From Caulobacteraceae bacterium (GTDB lineage: Bacteria; Pseudomonadota; Alphaproteobacteria; Caulobacterales; Caulobacteraceae): a DNA stretch of 41,599 nucleotides. The translations under genes and the position numbers were made by a program. This document shows positions 33,042-39,592 of the stretch, in pieces. Where the stretch lies: positions 1-41,599 of the forward strand of contig CANGCO010000013.1 in the NCBI GenBank assembly GCA_947452365.1, written 5' to 3'. Within the stretch, counting starts at the first letter, position 1. Each line of letters begins with the position of its first letter. Under the pieces are notes generated by a model. It had not been told where the DNA came from. It saw only the letters and a list, made by a program, of their open reading frames with translations, and searched no databases.

Positions 33042-33922
33042 GCGCCGCCTCTTTAACCCCAGACACGCCTGTCCTATCTGGCCGCAGCCTATGGGATGAT
33101 GCCCTGCGCCGCCTTTTAGCCAACCGCGCTGCTGTGATCAGCGCCGCCTTGCTAACGGGTCTGGTGGTGCTGGCCCTGATTGGGCCGATGCTGACACCGT
33201 TTGCCTATGACCAGATCAATAAGAATGATGTCTGGGCCCCGCCCTTGACGGCCGGCCATCTGCTCGGCGCTGACTCGCTTGGCCGTGATGTTTTGGCCAG
33301 ACTATTGGTCGGACTTAGGGTGTCACTGGCCATAGGCGTGGTGGCCACGGCCGTGTCCTTGGTGATTGGCGTGATCTGGGGGGCTACGGCCGGCTATCTG
33401 GGCGGCCGGATTGACGAGGTCATGATGCGGCTGGTCGATGTGCTCTATTCCCTGCCATTCATCTTTTTTGTCATCCTGTTAATGGTCACGTTTGGCCGCA
33501 ATGTGATCTTGATCTTTTTGGCAATTGGCGCGGTCGAATGGCTGACCATGTCGCGGATTGTCCGTGGCCAGACCTTGTCGCTCAAGTCGCGTGAATTTGT
33601 CGAGGCGGCACGCACGATTGGCTTGTCGGATGCGGCCATTATTACTCGCCACATTGTGCCCAACCTTTTGGGCCCGGTCGTGGTCTATGTCACCTTGACC
33701 ATACCCGCCGTGATCCTGGCCGAGAGCTTTTTAAGCTTTCTGGGCATGGGGGTGCAGGAGCCCTTGACCAGTCTGGGCACACTGATCTCGCAAGGCGCCC
33801 AGGACATGGAGGCCGCGCCCTGGCTCTTGATCTTCCCGTCCGTGACCATGGTTGCGACCTTGATGGCCTTTAACTTTATCGGCGATGGCCTGCGCGATGC
33901 GATTGACCCCAAGGACCGCTAG
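33038..33922 (+). CDS. oppC: Peptide ABC transporter permease, OppC type
   Basis: 294 residues with about six membrane helices. LLGADSLGRDVLARLLVGLRVSL is the OppC family mark, and the cytoplasmic loop REFVEAARTIGLSDAAIITRHIVPN is the EAA motif for the ATPase. AESFLSFLGMGVQEPLTSLGTLI and FNFIGDGLRDAIDPKDR at the C-terminus are also standard. It pairs with OppB as the membrane channel of an oligopeptide importer. It is translated from the same message as oppB, with the ATG and TGA overlapping. It ends in TAG, 7 bases from the end of an inverted small gene, so the substrate-binding gene is not directly next to it. Confidence 0.91.
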   Translation: MSAASLTPDTPVLSGRSLWDDALRRLLANRAAVISAALLTGLVVLALIGPMLTPFAYDQINKNDVWAPPLTAGHLLGADSLGRDVLARLLVGLRVSLAIGVVATAVSLVIGVIWGATAGYLGGRIDEVMMRLVDVLYSLPFIFFVILLMVTFGRNVILIFLAIGAVEWLTMSRIVRGQTLSLKSREFVEAARTIGLSDAAIITRHIVPNLLGPVVVYVTLTIPAVILAESFLSFLGMGVQEPLTSLGTLISQGAQDMEAAPWLLIFPSVTMVATLMAFNFIGDGLRDAIDPKDR

Positions 33923-33929
33923 GTCAAGC

Positions 33930-34466
33930 CTAATGGCTGCGTTGGGCGCGCATGGCCAATTGGCCATCGACATTGATAAAGAAGCTGCCCAAGGCGGCTT
34001 TACGGATCTTTACCGTCGATCCGCCATGCGGCGCACGGGCCAGGCTGATACTATCGGTCTGACGCCAGACCCCGCCGTCTGTCAGCACCATGACCCACTT
34101 GCCATTGGCGTCCTGATAGGCATTCGACAGGGTGGTCGTGACGGCATTAAGGTCTTCTTTTGGAATGACCTTGTCGAGAATATTCAGGCCGCTGAGATCA
34201 AAGCCAAAGGCCTGACGCCGGGCGGTGGCGGCCTGTTCGCGATCAATCACCAGGATGTCGCCCTTTTTCTCGGCCTCACCAAGGCCCGCCGTGGCCGCGT
34301 CATAACAGGCAAGGCGCGCCGCCGCATCCGTGATCGGGCGACAATCCATTACCGCTTGGAACGCCTTGGTTGGGGTGCTTTCGGCCAGGGCCGGGCTGGC
34401 CAGAACGGTCATGCCCAGGGCAAGCCAGGTCACCCCATGCTTTGTCATCTGCCCAAACCGTGTCAT
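33930..34466 (-). CDS. Periplasmic protein with cysteine pair, unknown function
   Basis: 178 residues from the ATG at 34466, which has GAGGAG six bases upstream (a longer reading to 34487 has none). A signal peptide (GVTWLALGMTVLASPALA) shows export. The mature N-terminus has CRPITDAAARLACYDAA, a disulfide-sized Cys pair followed by an acidic helix; short versions of this motif are common in alphaproteobacterial exported proteins of unknown function. The C-terminal half is beta-rich (WVMVLTDGGVWRQTDSI and GSTVKIRKAALGSFFINVDG). Nothing more can be said about its role. It is on the opposite strand to oppB, oppC and oppA and sits between oppC and oppA; the divergent space to oppA is only 51 bases. 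Confidence 0.75.
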   Translation of the reverse strand: MTRFGQMTKHGVTWLALGMTVLASPALAESTPTKAFQAVMDCRPITDAAARLACYDAATAGLGEAEKKGDILVIDREQAATARRQAFGFDLSGLNILDKVIPKEDLNAVTTTLSNAYQDANGKWVMVLTDGGVWRQTDSISLARAPHGGSTVKIRKAALGSFFINVDGQLAMRAQRSH

Positions 34467-34517
34467 CCGTGTCTCCTCGCCGATCATTGATCTGGCCCTA
34501 TTGAAAAGGTCCGCTGC

Positions 34518-36131
34518 GTGTTGCGCAATCTATTCCTTATCAGCCTTGCGGCATTTGTCCTGACCGGATGTGGACAAGCGCCGTCGCAGCGCGGCCCCTG
34601 TCCCGCCGGAAAAATGTGCCTAGAGCTTGGCAACCAGTCCGAGCCCGTATCGCTGGACCCGCACAAGACCCAAGGCACCTGGGAAGACCGCATTATTGGC
34701 GACATGATCATGGGCCTGACTCAGGATGATCCGGCCGGCAGGGCCGTACCCGGCATGGCCACGCATTGGGACGTATCGGCCGATGGCAAGGTGTGGACCT
34801 TTCATCTGCGCGAGGCCAAATGGTCAGACGGGGTAGCGGTGACAGCCGATGACTTTGTCTTTGCCCTGCGCCGGATCATGGATCCCAAGACGGCCTCGGC
34901 CTATGCCTCGCTCTTGTATGTAATCGAGAATGGCCAGGCGGTAAATGAGGGCGCGCGGCCCTTGGCGGCGCTGGGTGTGCGCGCGGTCAATGCCAAGACC
35001 CTGGAAATTCGCCTATCGCACCCGGCCCCCTTCCTGCCGGAGCTGGCCAAGCACCACACCATGTATCCGATCCCAAAACATGTGGTTGAAAAATGGGGCG
35101 ATGACTGGACCAAGCCTGAGCATTTTGTCGGCAATGGTGCCTTTAAGCTCATCAGCTGGAAGCTGGGCGACCGGGTGGTTGCGGTTAAGAACCCGCTGTT
35201 TTACGAGGCTGATACGGTCTGTCTCGACCAGATCAGCTGGTATCCGACCACCGATTCTAATTCAGCGCAAAAGCGGGTCAAGACCGGCGAGCTCGATGCC
35301 AATACCGACATCGCCTCCAATAAGATTGCCCTTTTGCGCCAGCCCGGCCAGATGCCCGATTATGTCCGGGTTAATACCTATCTGGGCACAACCTATCTGG
35401 CGTTTAACAATCATGTCCCGGCCCTGAAGGACAAGCGCGTGCGCCAGGCCCTGTCCATGGCGATTGACCGTGATTTCATCACCCAAAAGCTGCTGCGTGG
35501 CGGACAAAAATCGGCCTATAGTTTTGTTCCGCCCGGCGTTGCCAATTATCCACAGCCTGCTACGGCGTTTTGGGGGCAGTGGCCCCTGGTCAAGCGCCAG
35601 GCGCAGGCTAGGGCCCTATTGGCCGCTGCGGGCTATGGCCCTGGCCATCCCCTGACCATTACCATCAAGCACCGCAATAGCGCCGACCCCATGCTGTTCA
35701 TGCCCGCCATTCAGGCTGACTGGAACGAGATCGGGGTCAATGCGCGCTTGGAGCAGAATGAGGGGCAGATCGCCTATCAGTCCTATCGCCTGCGCGATTT
35801 TGAGGTCGCCGATGCGGCCTGGATCGCCGATTATAATGACGCCATGAGCTTTTTATACCTGCAGCAATCGGCCACCGGCGCGCAAAACTATGGCGACTAT
35901 AATAACCCGCGCTATGACGCCCTGCTCAAGGCCGCTGATAATGAGGTTGATGGCCTCAAGCGCGCCGAGATTCTGCGCAAGGCCGAGGCCATTATGCTCG
36001 ATGACGCCCCGATTGCCCCAATCTATTTCTATGTGAACAAGAATCTGGTCAGCCCGCAAATTACTGGCTGGGTCGACAATATCGTCGACTGGCACCGCTC
36101 GCGTTATCTGTGCCGGAAACCCAAGGCTTAA
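34518..36131 (+). CDS. oppA: Peptide-binding lipoprotein, OppA/SBP family 5
   Basis: 537 residues. A lipoprotein signal peptide ends in the lipobox LTGC, so the protein is anchored by its lipid on the periplasmic side. SBP family 5 features follow: EPVSLDPHKTQGTWEDRIIGDMIMGL, WTFHLREAKWSDGVAVTADDFVFALRR, and LIPK-type GNGAFKLISWKLGD, then KRVRQALSMAID near residue 310. It binds peptides (or another oligomer) and hands them to OppBC. The start is a GTG at 34518 with AAGG about nine bases upstream; a TTG is next to it. The start is 51 bases from the divergent start of the inverted gene. It ends in TAA before a hairpin region. No oppD or oppF follows in the window. Confidence 0.9.
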   Translation: MLRNLFLISLAAFVLTGCGQAPSQRGPCPAGKMCLELGNQSEPVSLDPHKTQGTWEDRIIGDMIMGLTQDDPAGRAVPGMATHWDVSADGKVWTFHLREAKWSDGVAVTADDFVFALRRIMDPKTASAYASLLYVIENGQAVNEGARPLAALGVRAVNAKTLEIRLSHPAPFLPELAKHHTMYPIPKHVVEKWGDDWTKPEHFVGNGAFKLISWKLGDRVVAVKNPLFYEADTVCLDQISWYPTTDSNSAQKRVKTGELDANTDIASNKIALLRQPGQMPDYVRVNTYLGTTYLAFNNHVPALKDKRVRQALSMAIDRDFITQKLLRGGQKSAYSFVPPGVANYPQPATAFWGQWPLVKRQAQARALLAAAGYGPGHPLTITIKHRNSADPMLFMPAIQADWNEIGVNARLEQNEGQIAYQSYRLRDFEVADAAWIADYNDAMSFLYLQQSATGAQNYGDYNNPRYDALLKAADNEVDGLKRAEILRKAEAIMLDDAPIAPIYFYVNKNLVSPQITGWVDNIVDWHRSRYLCRKPKA

Positions 36132-36473
36132 GGGTTTTACCACCCCGCCTCCTTGCGGCTATCCGCAAGGGGGGCGGGCAAATCGGGTCCATTTTCACCT
36201 CGGTTGGGGGCAGGGGCTGCCCCCCGGTGGTGTGCCCCTGTGCCTTCGCGCGCAAATTTTAATAAAGTCCCTTTGCGGCAAATGTTTCTAAAATTAACCA
36301 TTTTCACTGTTGCAGATTTGTAACAATACGGTCTTGTATTTGATATATTAAACCATAGAAAATTGACTCCTTCAAACATTACAGGAATTTTAGGCGCAAT
36401 TCTGGGCATGAGTCCGGGTTCACCATCTAGTTATAGTCATAAATACAGAAATTATGGCTAGGGGAGCAGTGTC
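36132..36473 (+). promoter_or_regulatory. Intergenic region before the first TonB receptor: hairpins then AT-rich leader
   Basis: No coding region is seen in this 342-base gap. The first part holds two GC-rich hairpins at 36143-36178 and 36206-36224 that follow oppA. From about 36250 on the bases become strikingly AT-rich compared with the rest of the window, a typical promoter zone; a TATATT at 36344-36349 could be a -10 box, without a good -35 at 17 bases. The message would thus carry a leader of about 100 bases or more before the ribosome binding site GGGGAG (36461-36466). No operator was recognised. Confidence 0.5.
36143..36178. terminator. Imperfect long hairpin after oppA
   Basis: CCGCCTCCTTGCGG and CCGCAAGGGGGGCGG pair around a CTAT loop, with one G-T pair and one bulge. 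It lies 12 bases after the oppA stop. There is no T-run after it, so it may act as a mRNA 3' end protector or Rho-associated terminator more than as an intrinsic one. A second hairpin, GGGGGCAG-GGG-CTGCCCCC (36206-36224), follows. Confidence 0.5.
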
Positions 36474-39284
36474 TTGATTAAGGTTTCAACACGCAACCGC
36501 CTATTGGCGACAACTATCATTTGCGGTACCGCTTTTGCCGCCCTTCCAGCCTTGGCCGAAGACTCCGCCGGCAAGGTCGAAGAAATCGTGGTCACCGGCT
36601 CGCGGATTGCCCGCAAGGACTTTATCGCCAATAGCCCGGTTTCGACCGTGACGGCTGAAGTGATCAAGGCCACCGGCAATACCAATGTCGAAGACATTCT
36701 CAATACCTTGCCGCAAGTTGTGCCCGGCTTTACCGCGGCTTCGAACAATCCGTCCGACGGTACGGCCACGGTTGACCTTCGCGGTCTGGGGGCTTCGCGT
36801 ACGCTCGTGCTCGTCAATGGTCGCCGGATGAACCCATCGGGGCGTGCGGCTACGGTTGACTTGAACAATATCCCAACCGGCCTGATCGAAAAGGTTGAGG
36901 TTGTGACCGGTGGCGCCTCAGCCGTGTACGGTTCTGACGCGCTTGCGGGCGTTGTGAACTTCCAGCTGAAGCAGAACTTCCAGGGTCTGGAGTTTAGCGG
37001 CCAGTATGGCAAGTCCGGCCTAAGCGACGGCGAGCGCTCAGACATGACGCTGATCTTTGGCTCAAATGTGGCCGATGGTAAGGGCAATGTGACTGGGTTT
37101 GTTAGCTATTCCGACCGCAACCAGATCCTGCCAAATTCCGATCGCGAATGGTCGTTGATAAGCAAGGCGGGTGGTTCAGGTACCGGCCTGAATGGCGGCC
37201 TCAATCGGGTGGCCCTAAACCCCTGGAGCGGTAAGGTTAGCCGTTACGCTTTTAACGCGGACGGTTCAGCGCGTCCGTTTGTAAACGACACCTCGCTGGC
37301 ACCGACCAGCGACCGTTATAATTTTGCGCCTGTGAACCCTATCTTGTCGCCGTCTGAACGTTTCAATATGGCGTTCCTTGCGCACTATGATGTCACGTCC
37401 GACATCCAAGCCTATGCCGAGGCCTTCTATACCGACAGCCGCAACAATTCGCAGCTGGCACCAACGCCTGCGACCAATATCAAGATCCCCTATAACAACG
37501 CTTTTGTGTCACCTTCCTTAGCGGCACTCCTTGCGTCGCGGCCCGACGCTACGGCGAATATGGATTATTCCCGCCGCATGGCCGAGATCGGCGCACGGGT
37601 CCAGAACAATAATTCGGACGTCTATCAGGTCAATGCTGGCCTAAAGGCCAACCTGGCTAATGATTGGAAGGCTGAAGGGTTTTATACCTATGGCCGGACC
37701 GAGTTTGTGAATCAGATTCAAAATGACGTGTCGCGTTCGCGTCTATCAGCGGCCCTGTCCACGGGTCCTGGCGCGTCCAAGACCAGTTGCTCGGCTGCGG
37801 CACTGGCCATCTATCCAAGCTGCGTGCCGATCAACCTGTTTGGGGCGGGCAATATTTCTAAGGAAGCCGCTAATTTTATCCGCTTGAACTTTACCGACCA
37901 GGCCGTGTTTGAGCGGCAATTGGTCTCGGCCAATGCATCGGGGCCGATCTTCAAGCTTCCTGCCGGTGACCTCTCGGTCGCAGTGGGCGCGGAATATCGC
38001 CGCGACTCCTTGACCTATACGCCAGACGCAGCAAAGGCGGCTTCAGACATTTATGGCTTCAACGCCGAAAAGCCCGTCGGCGGCGCCTATACGGTTGGCG
38101 AGCTTTATGGCGAGGCCTTGGTACCCTTGATCGCAAGCCAGCCTCTTGTCGAATATTTCGGCCTTGAGCTTGGTGCGCGTTATTCGGACTATTCGTCGAT
38201 TGGTGGCGTCACCAGCTATAAGGCTGGCCTTGAGTATAAGCCCGTCAGCGATCTGCGCGTTCGGGCCATGTTCCAGCGTTCAAGCCGTGCACCGTCTGTG
38301 TTTGAACTCTATCAGGCCGGCGACCAGGGCTTCCCCGCTGTGGTGGATCCATGCTCGACCAAGAACTTGACCACCGGTAAGGATGTTGCGCTTTCAGCTT
38401 CGCTTCGGGCGTTCTGCACGACCCAACTTGGCATTGACCCTGTCACAGCGGGCTTTGTTGCCCAGAATACCCAGCTGGAATCCTTCTCCTATGGCAATCC
38501 TAACCTCAAGGAGGAGAAGTCTGACACGGTGACCTTTGGTGCCGTCTGGACCCCGGCCTATGTCCCAAGCCTGAGCGTGACGGTCGATTATTACGACATC
38601 AAGGTTGAGGACTATGTGGCAACCCTGGCCGGCGGCGCGAGCGGTATTGTTAAGGCCTGCTTCGCTTCACTGGATCTGTCGTCTGCAGCCTGCAACGACA
38701 AGGGCATAGGCCTACCGCTTATCTTCCGCGACCCAACAGGCAATCTGAAGGTCCGCACGCCGACTGCAAACGTGTCGCAGTTGGAAACCAAGGGCGTCGA
38801 CTTGTCTGCTGCGTATAAGCTTGAGCTGCCCTTTGCCGATGGTATCTTTGGTAAGACGGTTAGCCTTGGCCTGCAATTGACCTATCTTGATAGCTATGTC
38901 CTAGACAATATTGAGTATAAGGGGTCGATTGGTAACTATAATATCAGCGCCGCCTTGCCGGAATATAAGGCAAATCTGCGCATTGGATATGATGTCGGTC
39001 CTGTCCGCATCGCCTATACGGGCAACTATATTGGCAAAATGCAGAACCAGGGCAATATCCCAGCCTTTGATGACGGTGGCTATGCGAATGTTGACGCCTA
39101 TTGGTACCATGACGTGAATGCGCGTTGGGGTATTAATGACAATGTCGAACTGTTCGGCGGGGTGAAGAATATTGGCGATAAAAAACCGCCCGTATTTGGC
39201 AATGCGCCTGACGGTAATACGGACCCAAACACGTATGACATTGTTGGTCGTTATTTCTATGGTGGGGTAACCCTGCGGTTCTAA
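36474..39284 (+). CDS. TonB-dependent receptor 1
   Basis: 936 residues. A signal peptide is followed by a TonB-box-like EEIVVTGSRI, a plug domain (about 35-165: SPVSTVTAEVIKATG, VDLRGLGASRTLVLVNGRR, TGGASAVYGSDALAGVVNF) and a 22-strand-type barrel, ending GRYFYGGVTLRF with the terminal Phe expected of outer-membrane proteins. It takes up a bulky ligand using TonB energy. The family is used for siderophores, sugars and others, and the ligand is unknown. The start is TTG at 36474: an in-frame TAG lies at 36459 and the ribosome binding site GGGGAG is seven bases away, so no ATG is possible for the signal peptide. Cys pairs in barrel loops, such as CSAAALAIYPSC, recur in receptor 2. A strong terminator follows. 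Confidence 0.92.
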   Translation: MIKVSTRNRLLATTIICGTAFAALPALAEDSAGKVEEIVVTGSRIARKDFIANSPVSTVTAEVIKATGNTNVEDILNTLPQVVPGFTAASNNPSDGTATVDLRGLGASRTLVLVNGRRMNPSGRAATVDLNNIPTGLIEKVEVVTGGASAVYGSDALAGVVNFQLKQNFQGLEFSGQYGKSGLSDGERSDMTLIFGSNVADGKGNVTGFVSYSDRNQILPNSDREWSLISKAGGSGTGLNGGLNRVALNPWSGKVSRYAFNADGSARPFVNDTSLAPTSDRYNFAPVNPILSPSERFNMAFLAHYDVTSDIQAYAEAFYTDSRNNSQLAPTPATNIKIPYNNAFVSPSLAALLASRPDATANMDYSRRMAEIGARVQNNNSDVYQVNAGLKANLANDWKAEGFYTYGRTEFVNQIQNDVSRSRLSAALSTGPGASKTSCSAAALAIYPSCVPINLFGAGNISKEAANFIRLNFTDQAVFERQLVSANASGPIFKLPAGDLSVAVGAEYRRDSLTYTPDAAKAASDIYGFNAEKPVGGAYTVGELYGEALVPLIASQPLVEYFGLELGARYSDYSSIGGVTSYKAGLEYKPVSDLRVRAMFQRSSRAPSVFELYQAGDQGFPAVVDPCSTKNLTTGKDVALSASLRAFCTTQLGIDPVTAGFVAQNTQLESFSYGNPNLKEEKSDTVTFGAVWTPAYVPSLSVTVDYYDIKVEDYVATLAGGASGIVKACFASLDLSSAACNDKGIGLPLIFRDPTGNLKVRTPTANVSQLETKGVDLSAAYKLELPFADGIFGKTVSLGLQLTYLDSYVLDNIEYKGSIGNYNISAALPEYKANLRIGYDVGPVRIAYTGNYIGKMQNQGNIPAFDDGGYANVDAYWYHDVNARWGINDNVELFGGVKNIGDKKPPVFGNAPDGNTDPNTYDIVGRYFYGGVTLRF

Positions 39285-39307
39285 TGTCCAGAATCGATTT
39301 TTGAATT

Positions 39308-39341
39308 GGGCGGTGAACATCAGGTTCGCCGCCCTTTTTTT
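39308..39341 (+). terminator. Intrinsic terminator after receptor 1
   Basis: GGGCGGTGAAC and GTTCGCCGCCC pair over 11 positions with one G-T pair and a 5-base loop (ATCAG), followed directly by seven Ts. It starts 23 bases after the receptor 1 stop codon. It is the clearest Rho-independent terminator in the window and isolates receptor 1 from receptor 2. Confidence 0.92.
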
Positions 39342-39441
39342 GCGGCCCCAGCATGGCCGCCGGACGTGCCTTGGCGGGGATAGGCGGTAAGCCTGCCCGC
39401 CACAGCGCTGTAACTGTGACCATGATGTGACAGTTGAGCCG

Positions 39442-39453
39442 CAATAGCTATTG
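39442..39453. promoter_or_regulatory. 12-base palindrome upstream of receptor 2 (candidate operator)
   Basis: CAATAGCTATTG is a perfect inverted repeat just upstream of the possible -35 of receptor 2. A second inverted repeat, AACTGT-12-ACAGTT, lies 10 bases before it. Their position suits a regulator of the receptor. No matching known binding site was recognised, and neither was seen before receptor 1. Confidence 0.35.
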
Positions 39454-39592
39454 TTGTGGCACACTCAGTGTTGACCTTGATACAGTAACAACCACTACTC
39501 CGGCCAACCGGGGGGGTCCGTTCCCGGGACGCAACCAACCTTGGACGCTTAGATGCTGCCACATGCGCAGCTATCGGCCGGAGGATACAAAC

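Larger units (their letters stand above)
39285..39592 (+). promoter_or_regulatory. Intergenic region between the two receptors: terminator, palindromes, promoter
   Basis: This 308-base gap holds a strong intrinsic terminator (39308-39341), then at 39412-39435 AACTGT-12-ACAGTT, at 39442-39453 the perfect 12-base palindrome CAATAGCTATTG, and a possible promoter TTGACC (39471-39476) with a weak -10 at ACTACT. After it comes a GC-rich stretch (CCGGGGGGGTCC, CCCGGGA) and the ribosome binding site GGAGG (39580-39584). Receptor 2 therefore has its own promoter. No coding region is seen. Confidence 0.55.
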
